DNA of 64,000 nt from Streptomyces lincolnensis. Lineage in GTDB: Bacteria; Actinomycetota; Actinomycetes; Streptomycetales; Streptomycetaceae. Position numbers and translations under genes: made by a program. How positions within the stretch are numbered: the first letter of the stretch is position 1; each line of letters opens with the position of its first letter. The stretch covers positions 10,168,001 through 10,232,000 of the forward strand of contig NZ_CP016438.1 in the NCBI RefSeq assembly GCF_001685355.1. The letters run 5' to 3'. Shown here in pieces: positions 16,231 through 24,778 of the stretch. Below the pieces are notes generated by a model. The model saw only the letters and a program-made list of their open reading frames with translations. It had not been told where the DNA came from and did not search any database.

Positions 16231-17211
16231 TCAGCGCCAGTCGTCGATCACGTAGGCGTCGGGGTGGCTGTAGCCGGGTTCGTTGGGCCTGTGCATGGTC
16301 ACGCCCTGCAACCAGGTGCGGAAACCGCGGTCGACCATTCGACGGTAGGCATCCGGGCGGCTCAGGTTCGTCCCGGCGTCCAGTTGCCCCAGTCCGCGCT
16401 CGGCGGCCAGCTGCTCGCACGCGTCAAGGAGTCGTTCGAAGCGGTCGGCGGCCTCAGGGCCAGGGCGGACGGCTCCGAACTTGACGAAGCACACGTCCTC
16501 GCCGGCCTCCGATCCGGCTCCGCAGTGGCAGACGGCCAGGCCGTCGAGCTCGGAGCCGGCGCCCTGGAGCAGGATGGTGTCACCGAGCCCCTGCGCGTGC
16601 GTGGCCACGATCTCGCGGTCCAGGCTCAGGCCCTCGTACACGGCGTCGGTCAGTGCGCGACACAGGCTCAGGGCGTCGGGCTGCTCGGCGGCGGGCAACT
16701 GGCCGTACAGCACTCGGCCGGGGACTGCGGCACTGCCTGCCACCTGCTTCTTCATGATGGCGGTGAGGAATCGGGGCCAGAAACCGTAGCGGCGGTAGAG
16801 CTCGAGGTGCTTGGGGCTGTGCGCGAAGGTGAACAGGCCCAGGTGGCGGTTCTCCCAGGTGTTGAAGCAGTCCATGACCGGTTCCATGAGGCGCCTGCCG
16901 ATGCCCTGGTCCCACAGGTCCGGACGCACGGTCAGAGGGCCGAAGAACCCGACGCTGCCCCAGTTGGCGGCGAAGTTCGATCCGGCGACTTCGCCCTCGA
17001 CCGTCGCTGCGAAGGCGGCCTGTGGATCGGCCGCCCAGCGGGTGCGGACGTAGTCCGCGGTCTCGAAGAACGTCTTCGGGTCGGGAGCCCCGAGGAACGT
17101 CCCGAAGGCGACCCTGAAGATCTCGTCGGCCCGGTCCAGGTCCGCCTCACCCAGCGGGCGGATCGACAACGGGCCCGGGCCACTCTTGCGCTGCCCTGCC
17201 GGTGGGGTCAT
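16231..17211 (-). CDS. GNAT-family N-acetyltransferase, possibly two-domain
   Basis: A 326-residue protein. An N-terminal GNAT domain (residues 15-155) has the acetyl-CoA loop near LTVRPDLWDQGIGRRLMEP and a LYRRYGFWPRF end. The C-terminal half (LAVCHCGAGSEAGED... LDAGTNLSRPDAYRRMVDRGF) looks like a second, degenerate GNAT domain. ATG at 17211 follows AAAGGAGAG, so the longer open frame upstream is not used. The acceptor substrate is unknown. Confidence 0.82.
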   Translation of the reverse strand: MTPPAGQRKSGPGPLSIRPLGEADLDRADEIFRVAFGTFLGAPDPKTFFETADYVRTRWAADPQAAFAATVEGEVAGSNFAANWGSVGFFGPLTVRPDLWDQGIGRRLMEPVMDCFNTWENRHLGLFTFAHSPKHLELYRRYGFWPRFLTAIMKKQVAGSAAVPGRVLYGQLPAAEQPDALSLCRALTDAVYEGLSLDREIVATHAQGLGDTILLQGAGSELDGLAVCHCGAGSEAGEDVCFVKFGAVRPGPEAADRFERLLDACEQLAAERGLGQLDAGTNLSRPDAYRRMVDRGFRTWLQGVTMHRPNEPGYSHPDAYVIDDWR

Positions 17212-17374
17212 CGTTCTCTCCTTTCCGGCCCCCTGTTTCATCGCACCACGGGCGTGCGCCGCAGGCGAGGCGAACGGTCCGCCGATGGACCCGCCCGTTG
17301 CGCGCACGGAGATCCAACGAGTCGGCCACGGGCGCACCCTCGTGGCCGCGGCGGCGGGGCGGCATGGTGGCCTC

Positions 17375-17548
17375 CGGCTCTACAAGACCGACCTGGCCGC
17401 CCTGACCGACGAGCAGAGGCCGCTGGTGGAGACGGTGATCAACGCGTGAACGGCCGCGCACCCCTCGGTCGGCGGCCACCGGGGCCGGTACGCGATGCGG
17501 GAGATCGTCAACGCGCTGCTCCACCAGGGCCGCACCGGCTGCCAGTAG
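17375..17548 (+). pseudogene. N-terminal remnant of an IS5-family transposase with two nonsense codons
   Basis: The sequence reads LYKTDLAALTDEQRPLVETV-INA, a stop, then TAAHPSVGGHRGRYAMREIV and GCQ before a second stop. It matches the start of a different IS5-group transposase from the intact one nearby. Both stops fall where the family usually has Trp, so each fits a single TGG-to-stop change. Nothing of the catalytic domain remains. Confidence 0.65.
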
Positions 17549-17827
17549 GCAGGCCCTGGGCGGGGGTTTCGTGGCCCAGCATGGCCGACTGCCATGGCCA
17601 AAGGGCATGGGGATGCTTGCCTCGGTCACCGTCATTACGGCGCATCGGTCTCGCCTCCGGCGCAGTCACGTCACCCGCCCGCTCCAGAGCGAGGCCGGCC
17701 ACTGCCGGGGGCTTGTCCGCGGTGAGCTTCGCGCGCTTCACGGAAGCAGAGGTTGACGCATCAACTTCAGCGGCTTGTGGTCCGGTTGATGCGTTCATAA
17801 AAACCTTTCGGGCAGAAAGTGAGGGGA

Positions 17828-18135
17828 ATGATCACGACTCGACTTCCGTGGGGGCGGGCGATGCGGGCCGTCGCCGTGCTCGCCGTTGCCGGTACGGCCG
17901 TGACAACGCTCGGAGCGGGCCCTGCGGCTGCCGAAGACGTAGCCCTGGAGACAGTGACTCTTCGGTCCCAACTCCGTGGCGGCCTTCAAGAGGTTCGCCG
18001 GATGGACCGCCCGGTTCTGCTGACCTGGGCATGGTCCGATCGGACGCCGGTGCGGGCAGCGAGGTTCGTCTCTCAGCGGGACTGCCTCGCTGCCCGCACG
18101 AACGTGTGCCATGCGAGCGGGGGCAGCAGCAGGAG
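17828..18135 (+). pseudogene. Truncated secreted-protein gene
   Basis: A clear signal peptide (MRAVAVLAVAGTAVTTLGAG, AAA cleavage) starts this frame at ATG 17828. The mature part loses protein character after about residue 45, and neighbouring frames take over. It is abutted by an IS256-type element at 18136, which may have cut it. No family was recognised. The stretch 17549-17827 before it holds nothing else convincing. Confidence 0.45.
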
Positions 18136-18623
18136 GGACTGTCAAACGAGCGGTGTAAGTGGGTAGTTGAGGCTACTGACGGGCCGCCGACAGGCGGCCA
18201 TCGAAGGCGATGTCGAAGGCGTTCAACGCGGTCTTGCAGCGCATGGTTGAGAGGGCCTGACCTTTGCCGGTGGGATCGAGCGACATGATCGCCATGTAGA
18301 CGTATTTCAACGCGGCCTGCTCGTTGGGGAAGTGTCCGCGGGCCTTGACCGCCGGATCGTGCTTGTCATGGCCGAGGTGGTCGGTGATCTCGCCCTCCGG
18401 GGCGGACTCCAGCAGCAGCTTGGTCAGCTGCTGCAGCAGCCCTCGCCGGTCGGCTGCAGACCCTCGGCCTGGGCCCGGCTCACCATCTCGTCGATCAACT
18501 GGTCGCCCACGGCCTTTGCCGACACAGCCGCTGCCGACTCGACAGCCTCACGCCCGGCCACGTTCTCACTGGTCATCGATGCATCTTCCATGATCGGGAG
18601 TTACCCCGAACGTCTTGCAGTCC
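18136..18623 (-). mobile_element. 488-bp deletion derivative of an IS256-family element
   Basis: Both outer ends begin GGACTG in inverted orientation (GGACTGTCAAACGAGCGG at the left; GGACTGCAAGACGTTCGG read from the right). The right end leads into the normal N-terminus of an IS256-type transposase. The element keeps both ends but lacks the whole catalytic core, so it could only move if a full-length relative supplied transposase. Confidence 0.6.
18173..18591 (-). pseudogene. Internally deleted, frameshifted IS256-family transposase
   Basis: The translation begins MEDASMTSENVAGREAVES and continues through LIDEMVSRAQAEGLQ. A frameshift follows in the LLQQLTKLLLESA segment, then DHLGHDKHDP. 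It then jumps directly to the family's C-terminal segment (YVYMAIMSLDPTGKG ... TALNAFDIAFDGRL). About 250 residues with the DDE residues are missing. Confidence 0.75.
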
Positions 18624-18692
18624 CCATGAACCAATCGGGCCGCAGTCGACACACCGGAATGTCGTCGGGGCCCTGGGGTCCGTGATGGTGCA

Positions 18693-19322
18693 CTACGCCG
18701 TCTTCGTCGAGGTCATGCCGTAGAGGAGGAGTTGCAGGATCTGCTGCAGCTCTTCCGCGAGTGACCCGGTCGTGTCCGACGACTCGTTGGCCCATCGGTA
18801 GAGGGCTCCGAGGTAGACGTCGCGCAGAACGTTGCCGACGCCGATGGGTGACATGGCGGGATTCAGCTCTCCCTGGTCCATTCCGCTGACGACGATCTTG
18901 GCGAACACCTCCGCGACATACGGCTCCTCGAGGATCGGCCGGCCCGCCTTCACCCAGGCGGTGAGCATGGCGGTGGTGAGCCGCGGTTCCTCCTGGTTGA
19001 TACGGGCGAGGACCGTCATGCACTGCTGGAGCCGTGCGATCGAGCTGGGCGTGACGGTGCCGCTCTCTTCCAGGCCTGTCACGAGCGCGGCGCGCCTCCT
19101 GTCTCCCCAGGCGCCGATGATGTCTTCCTTGCGCTGGAAGTAGTTGAAGAAGGTGCCACGTGCCACATCGGCCCGCTCCGCGATCTCGTCGATGGATGTC
19201 TGGTCGTATCCCTTCTCCACGAAGAGCTCGACCGCGGCCAGATAGAGGCGCTCCCTGACCCGTTGTTTGTTGCGTTCCCGGCGGCCGACCGGCGGCGGCG
19301 TCGTTGTCGCGCGCGAGTCCAT
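18693..19322 (-). CDS. TetR-family transcriptional regulator
   Basis: A 209-residue TetR regulator. The N-terminal helix-turn-helix is textbook (YLAAVELFVEKGYDQTSIDE ... RGTFFNYFQRKEDI), and the C-terminal ligand-binding helices show no recognisable subfamily. ATG at 19322 is preceded by an AGGAGGGA site. It lies 81 bp downstream of the PKS gene on the same strand and could share its transcript. It is the best local candidate for a ligand-responsive repressor of the cluster. Confidence 0.92.
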   Translation of the reverse strand: MDSRATTTPPPVGRRERNKQRVRERLYLAAVELFVEKGYDQTSIDEIAERADVARGTFFNYFQRKEDIIGAWGDRRRAALVTGLEESGTVTPSSIARLQQCMTVLARINQEEPRLTTAMLTAWVKAGRPILEEPYVAEVFAKIVVSGMDQGELNPAMSPIGVGNVLRDVYLGALYRWANESSDTTGSLAEELQQILQLLLYGMTSTKTA

Positions 19323-19403
19323 TCCGTCCCTCCTGTTCGTGGCGAGTTCGCCGTATGGGCGGTAGATTTTTTATACCACGGTGCAAGTTTGCATGCGGCT
19401 CGG

Positions 19404-22400
19404 CTACCGTTCTGTCTGTGTCTGTGCACCGTGCTGTGCGAGGCTCCGGCGCAGGCTGGCGACGCTCTCCGCGCCCACGAGCCGGCCGGCGGTGATCTCT
19501 ATGCCGTGACTGCGGTGCAGGCGCTGCCGGAGTCGGGAGGCCATGAGTGAGTCGAGGCCGAGTTCGCGCAACGACCGCCGCTCGTCGATGTCCGACGCAG
19601 GCATGCCCAGCAGCGCTGCGGAGTGCTCGAGGAGGGCGTCCGCGGCACCGCCGGGGCGGGGGTGGGGCGGGGCCACCGGATCGCCGGGGGGAGGCTGCCG
19701 AAGCGTGGTCCGCGCGGCAGGAGACGGTACGGCGGGGCGCAGGAGGCCGGTGAGGAAGCCGATACCGAGGGGCTCCGCGACCTTCCGGACCAGGCCGCTG
19801 AGCGGCGCGCACTGCTCGGAGACCGCCGAGACGAGCGCGGAGACGTGCGCCAGCGGCGAGCTCGCCGGGGACGTCCGGGCGAGGCGCCGCAGGCGGATTC
19901 CGGAGAAGCGCGCCAGGACGCGACGGTCCGGAGCGATCAGGAGAACGTCGGCCACCAGCGAGGCTCCACCGTTCTCGGGGCGTACGGTGCTCACACTCCA
20001 GAACTCCGGCTCCGGTTCCGCGTGGAACCGGACCGAGTCGATGGACACGGGAACGTGGGCGCCGTCGTCGCCGCCGGACATGGCTCCCGGTCGTGCGGCC
20101 AGGAGCGGCTGCAGGCCGGTCTCCCAAGCGGCGTGCGGCAGGGGCCGCGTCGGCCGGACGAGGGCCACGGCCTCGCCGTCGCGTCGCCACAGGTGCTCCA
20201 CGGCCCGGAACGGCTCGGCGATGTCGTACCCCTGGCTCCGCGCGAAGGACGGGAAGTCCTGTCCTCCCAGGTAGTCCCTGCACCGTGCGAGCGCGGTGTC
20301 GAGGGCGTCCGAGGCCACGGGGGCGGCATCGGCGGCGTCCGTGGCCAGGACCCGGCCGGAAGCACAGAGGACGGGGTCGGGGGCACCCGGGACAGAGGCT
20401 CGCACCGTCACCTCGCGGGCGTGGTCCGAGGGCCCGCCGAGCGTCACCAGGAGGGTCGTGTCACCCGCCGTGTCGACCGGTACGTGCGCGTCGCCCAGCC
20501 GTACGTCCCGGAGTTCGAACGATGTGCCGCGATCGGCCTCCCGGGCCGTCTCCAGCATTGCCTCGAGATACACGACGGGCGGCACGGGCGCGACACCGTG
20601 GAGCGCTACGCCGTCACCCCAGTCGGCGGTCGCGGCCCAGGACGAGAGGTCGATCCGCCGGACCCGGGAGGCGCCGGAGCGGAGTGCGGTCACCGGGTCG
20701 ACTGTCTCGCGCCGGTACGACACCGCGTCCCAGGCGTAGGTGGGAAGTGACGGCAGGTGTCGTGGGCCGTCGCCGTACCACCGCCGCCAGTCCACCCGCC
20801 CGCCCTGGGTGAACAGCCGGCCGGCCGCCCGGGCCAGTTCGGCGGGCTCGTCGCACGCGCGGTGCAGCGAGGCCGCCGCGGCGGCCTCGACGTGGTCGCC
20901 ACCGAGTGTGTCCTCCATGGCGGCGACGAGGACCGGATGGGGGCTGACCTCGAGAAAGACGCTGTTCATGTCGTGGCCCACCTTTCGTACGGTGTCGGCG
21001 AACCGTACGGGGCGGCGCAGGTTGTCGATCCAGTACTCAGCCGTCAGTTCGGCGCCCCGGACCTCGGAGCCGTACACGGTGGAGACCATGTCCGCCGCGC
21101 CGGAAACGGGGGAGAGGCCGTCCAGTTCCTTCAGCAGATCGTCACGAAGGGAGTCCATCTGCGGCGAGTGCGAGGCCACGTTCACCTTCACCGGGCGGCA
21201 CAGGATGCCGCTCTCCTCCAGTTCGGCCTGGAGGGTGGCCAGGGGTACAGGGTCACCCGCGAGGACGGTCGTGGTGGGGGCGTTCTCGGCTGCCACACAC
21301 ACTGCCTCCCCGTAGGCTTCGGTGTACTGCCGCGCCCGGGCGGCCGGCAGTTCGACGGCGAGCATGGCGCCCTGTCCCGCCAAGCGCTGCATCAGCCGGC
21401 TGCGTCGGCAGATTATTGCGGCCGCGTCGTCGAGCGACAGGGCGCCGCAGACATGGGCGGCGGCGACTTCTCCCATGCTGTGGCCGATGCACCGACTGGG
21501 CTCCACACCGCGTTCGCGCCAGGCGGCGGCGAGCGCCACCTGTACGGCCCACAGGACGGGCTGGACGACGCTCACGTCGGTGGGGAACTCGTCGTCGGAT
21601 GTCAGCCGTTCCGTGACCGACCATCCGAGTTCCCTGTGCACGGCCCGGTCGCAGGCGTCCAGCGCCGTCCGGAAGGCGGGCGAGGAGCGGTACAGGCCCC
21701 GGCTCATGCCCGCCCACTGGGAGCCCTGTCCCGAGAAGACGAACACGAGGTCCTTGTCGGCCGACAGGCCTGCATCCCCTGTCCCCCCGTCGGGAAGGGT
21801 CTCGCCGGCGGTGACGGCGCGCAGGCGTCGCGCCAGGGAGTCGTGGTCGTCGCCCACGACCCAGAGTCGGTGCGGGTGGGCGTCGCGCCCGGTGGCGGCG
21901 GCGGAGCAGATGTCACCGAGCCGGTACCGGCGCCCGGCTCCGGATGGGCCGAGGTAGGCCGCGTAACGTTCGGCCAGGCGACGGAGGGAGGCGGGTGTGC
22001 GCGCGCTGAGCACCAGCAGATGGTGCCCGGTGTCCGGGGTGCCGCTCCGGGTACCGTGCGTGGGCCCGGGGGAATGGGCGCCGACGACGACATGGGCGTT
22101 GGTCCCGGACAGGCCGAAGGAGCTGACCCCGAGCAGGGCGCGGGAACCGGCCGCGTCCAAGGGCCGGTTGCGAGTGGCCACGCGAACCGGGAAGTCGTCC
22201 TGTGTCAGCAAGGTGTGCGGCTCGTCGAGATGCAGCGACGCGGGGATGACTCCGTGCCGGAGGATCAGCGCCGTCTTGATCAGACCGGCGATGCCGGCGG
22301 CGGCCTCGGTGTGACCGAGGTTGGTCTTGACCGATCCGGTCAGCAACGGCCGGTCCGCCGGGCGGCCCGGCCCGGCCGCCTGGGCGAGCGCCTGGAGTTC

Positions 22401-23375
22401 CACGCCGTCCCCGACGTTCGTTCCGGTGCCGTGAGCTTCGACGTAGTCGAGTTCCGAGGGCTTGACGCCGGCACGGCCGCAGGCCTCGCGCACCATGTCG
22501 GCCTGGCCCTGCGCGGAGGGACGGATCAACAGACCGCTGCCCGCGCCGTCGTTGGCGACCGCGCTGCCCAGCAGGACCGCGCAGACGGGGTCGCCGTCCC
22601 GCAGCGCGTCATCCAGACGCTTGAGCACCACCACGCCCACGCCCTCGCTGCGAACGAACCCGTCGGCGCGGGCGTCGCCGAACCGGCAGCGGCCGCCGGG
22701 AGAGAGCATGTCTCCCTGGGAGTAGGCGATGGAGTCGTGCGGGGAAAGGATGACGTTGACACCCGCGGCGACGCACAGGTCGCTCTCGCCGGTGAGCAGA
22801 CTCTGCCGTGCGGCGTGCACGGCGACGAGCGAGGAGGAGCAGGCGGTGTCCAGCACCACGCTCGGTCCGCGTAAGTCGAGGGCGTAGGAGACGCGGCCGG
22901 CTGTGACAGCGCGCAGCCGGCTGCCCACCACGCTGCGGACATCCGGCTCGTGGGCCCGGGGGTCGGTCTCCGCGTGCTCGGCTGTCGCCTGCCCGACGAA
23001 CACGCCGCCCCGGCTGCCCGCGAGCCGGGAAGGGGGTATCCCGGCGGACTCCAGGGCTTCCCACACGACGTGCAGCAGGAGCCGCTGCTGCGGGTCCATC
23101 GCGCGTGCCTCCACGGGCGAGATGCCGAAGAAGGCCGCGTCGAAACCGAAGGGGTCGGTGAGGAAGCCGCCGTGCCGGGACACGGTCCGGCCGGGGGTCA
23201 TAGGGGTGACGTCGTGGTGTGCGCCGACGTCGAAGCGCTCCTGTGGGACGTCGGTCACGGTGTCGGTGTTGGTCACGAGGGCGTCCCACAGCTCGTCGAC
23301 ACTCTCGATCCCCGGAAAGCGGCACCCCATCCCGACGATCGCGACGGGCGTCGGGCTCGGCAGGTCGGTACGCAT
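19404..23375 (-). CDS. Iterative type I polyketide synthase (KS-AT-DH-like-ACP)
   Basis: A 1323-residue synthase. KS: residues 10-430, with Cys179 in DTACSSSL, His315 in EAHGTGT and His355 in NLGHTEAA. AT: 540-830, with Ser633 in GHSMGEV and a VASH motif (733-736) where malonyl and methylmalonyl enzymes usually have HAFH or YASH. A DH-like double hotdog spans about 905-1180: His926 sits in a poor HxxxGxxxxP match, and the second-fold catalytic Asp appears replaced (AAWETGLQ). The ACP has Ser1276 in LGLDSLMASRL. There is no KR, ER or TE. Size and order match bacterial orsellinate synthases (AviM/CalO5 type), so an unreduced aromatic tetraketide is the likely product. The start at 23375 excludes about 425 upstream codons that overlap the divergent regulator. 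Confidence 0.9.
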   Translation of the reverse strand: MRTDLPSPTPVAIVGMGCRFPGIESVDELWDALVTNTDTVTDVPQERFDVGAHHDVTPMTPGRTVSRHGGFLTDPFGFDAAFFGISPVEARAMDPQQRLLLHVVWEALESAGIPPSRLAGSRGGVFVGQATAEHAETDPRAHEPDVRSVVGSRLRAVTAGRVSYALDLRGPSVVLDTACSSSLVAVHAARQSLLTGESDLCVAAGVNVILSPHDSIAYSQGDMLSPGGRCRFGDARADGFVRSEGVGVVVLKRLDDALRDGDPVCAVLLGSAVANDGAGSGLLIRPSAQGQADMVREACGRAGVKPSELDYVEAHGTGTNVGDGVELQALAQAAGPGRPADRPLLTGSVKTNLGHTEAAAGIAGLIKTALILRHGVIPASLHLDEPHTLLTQDDFPVRVATRNRPLDAAGSRALLGVSSFGLSGTNAHVVVGAHSPGPTHGTRSGTPDTGHHLLVLSARTPASLRRLAERYAAYLGPSGAGRRYRLGDICSAAATGRDAHPHRLWVVGDDHDSLARRLRAVTAGETLPDGGTGDAGLSADKDLVFVFSGQGSQWAGMSRGLYRSSPAFRTALDACDRAVHRELGWSVTERLTSDDEFPTDVSVVQPVLWAVQVALAAAWRERGVEPSRCIGHSMGEVAAAHVCGALSLDDAAAIICRRSRLMQRLAGQGAMLAVELPAARARQYTEAYGEAVCVAAENAPTTTVLAGDPVPLATLQAELEESGILCRPVKVNVASHSPQMDSLRDDLLKELDGLSPVSGAADMVSTVYGSEVRGAELTAEYWIDNLRRPVRFADTVRKVGHDMNSVFLEVSPHPVLVAAMEDTLGGDHVEAAAAASLHRACDEPAELARAAGRLFTQGGRVDWRRWYGDGPRHLPSLPTYAWDAVSYRRETVDPVTALRSGASRVRRIDLSSWAATADWGDGVALHGVAPVPPVVYLEAMLETAREADRGTSFELRDVRLGDAHVPVDTAGDTTLLVTLGGPSDHAREVTVRASVPGAPDPVLCASGRVLATDAADAAPVASDALDTALARCRDYLGGQDFPSFARSQGYDIAEPFRAVEHLWRRDGEAVALVRPTRPLPHAAWETGLQPLLAARPGAMSGGDDGAHVPVSIDSVRFHAEPEPEFWSVSTVRPENGGASLVADVLLIAPDRRVLARFSGIRLRRLARTSPASSPLAHVSALVSAVSEQCAPLSGLVRKVAEPLGIGFLTGLLRPAVPSPAARTTLRQPPPGDPVAPPHPRPGGAADALLEHSAALLGMPASDIDERRSLRELGLDSLMASRLRQRLHRSHGIEITAGRLVGAESVASLRRSLAQHGAQTQTER

Positions 23376-23582
23376 GGACGACTCCAGGCTTTCGGTCAAG
23401 GGCGAGTCGGACGATCGATCAAGCCAGGATACAAAATTAAACTCGTGACCATTATTTGCCTGGGATGCTCTCGCATTTCTCCCCCGTAAGGCCGGGCCCA
23501 CCCAACCATATGGGGCGATTTGGCATGGTTTCACACGTTCACACGCAAGGAAAAACTTGTACTTGCGTTCATAAGAGACCTC
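23376..23582. promoter_or_regulatory. Divergent promoter region between PKS and LuxR-type regulator
   Basis: About 200 bp with unusually AT-rich patches for this genome (for example ACAAAATTAAACTCG near 23430), between two divergent starts. It should carry promoters for both genes. No clean operator was recognised. Confidence 0.5.
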
Positions 23583-24665
23583 ATGTTTATTCTTAGGTCC
23601 AAGTCGCCGAAGTGGATGAGGGGGAAGGCTGTGGATATCACCCAGATCGTCCCGCTGATGGGTGAGGAGGAACTGACGGCCTATCAGTTCCTCGTCACGT
23701 CCGGCGGGGCCAAGCTCGAGGGGCTCGCGAGCAGCCTTGGGTGGGGCGCGGGCCGGACGGAGCGTGTGCTGTCCAGGCTGAGGAAGATGAGGCTGGCGCG
23801 ATCCGAGGCGGAGGATCGTAGCGACTGGGTCGCGGTCCATCCGGAAACGGCCAAGCTCCAGTACGCCAAGCCGCTCTCCGGCGTCATCGACGCGTGGCAG
23901 GCTCAACTGGACGGGATCCGCGAGCAGCTCGACGCGCTGTCCACACTCCGCGCTGACGACCCGGAGACCGGAGGGCTCAACCCTGTGGTCACGATCGAGG
24001 GCGACTCCGACCTCCGTGAGGTGCTCGAGGGCTGCGCGGCGGGGTGTGCCGAGGAGGTGTTGGCCGTGCAGCCCCTGGGACGGGGAGCGCGGGACCTCGC
24101 CCGCGATGTGGTCTGCGAGGACTCCGGACCGGTGGCGTCGGCGGTCGACGTGCGGGTGTTGCTCCCGCATCTGTCCCGCTACGACGCGGATGTGCGCGAG
24201 TGCGCCGAACGGATTTCGGAGTCGGGAGGTGAGGTCCGGACCACCGCCGCGTCCTTGCCGCCGCTGATCGTCTTCGACCGCTCCGTGGTGTTCCTGCTGG
24301 ACGGCGAGGACGCGGACAAGGCGCACATGGTCAGGCACGGAGCGCTGGTTGAGTTCATCGTGCACATGGTGGTGAGCACTTGGGCGACGAGCGCGGTCTT
24401 CCAGAGGACGGGCGGCAACAACCGGCTCCCGGAGTGGCTGACCCAGGAGACGAAGACGGCGATCGTGCAACTGCTCGCGGCCGGTTACAAGGACGAAGTG
24501 GTGGCCAGGCGTCTGGGTATCGGTGTGCGGACGTGCCGGAAGTACATCGCCGAGATGTTCGGTGATCTGGGAGCGCAGAGCCGGTTCCAGGCCGGATGGA
24601 TGGTTCGCGACCAGATGCTCGTGCCGGGCCCGGAGCAGGCCGCGGCGGATCACAGCGTGACCTGA
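23583..24665 (+). CDS. LuxR-type transcriptional regulator with N-terminal winged-helix-like region
   Basis: About 360 residues. The C-terminal 65 residues form a LuxR/NarL helix-turn-helix (KTAIVQLLAAGYKDEVVARRLGI then RTCRKYIAEMFGDL). The N-terminus has a TrmB/MarR-like winged-helix look (ELTAYQFLVTSGGAKLEGLA ... RTERVLSRLRKM), and the middle (170-290) resembles a phospholipase-D-like sensor fold. This plan is common in streptomycete cluster regulators. The start is uncertain: ATG 23583 or 23616, neither with a good ribosome site. Its position opposite the PKS suggests it activates the cluster. Confidence 0.82.
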   Translation: MFILRSKSPKWMRGKAVDITQIVPLMGEEELTAYQFLVTSGGAKLEGLASSLGWGAGRTERVLSRLRKMRLARSEAEDRSDWVAVHPETAKLQYAKPLSGVIDAWQAQLDGIREQLDALSTLRADDPETGGLNPVVTIEGDSDLREVLEGCAAGCAEEVLAVQPLGRGARDLARDVVCEDSGPVASAVDVRVLLPHLSRYDADVRECAERISESGGEVRTTAASLPPLIVFDRSVVFLLDGEDADKAHMVRHGALVEFIVHMVVSTWATSAVFQRTGGNNRLPEWLTQETKTAIVQLLAAGYKDEVVARRLGIGVRTCRKYIAEMFGDLGAQSRFQAGWMVRDQMLVPGPEQAAADHSVT

Positions 24666-24778
24666 GGGAACGGAGGATCCTGCGATGCGGGCCGGATGCG
24701 GCGGCGACGCGGCGGGGTCACTGTCCGCCGTCGCCGCCGTCCGCCCTTCTCTTCTCCGTCCGGACGCTCGGACTCGGA

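Noticed and set aside
23520..24653. A 1749-residue leftward frame extending the PKS upstream to 24653
   Set aside because: The extra 425 codons lie opposite a convincing LuxR-type regulator gene and have no PKS-like sequence. The KS domain begins right after ATG 23375, so the longer frame is a high-GC artefact.
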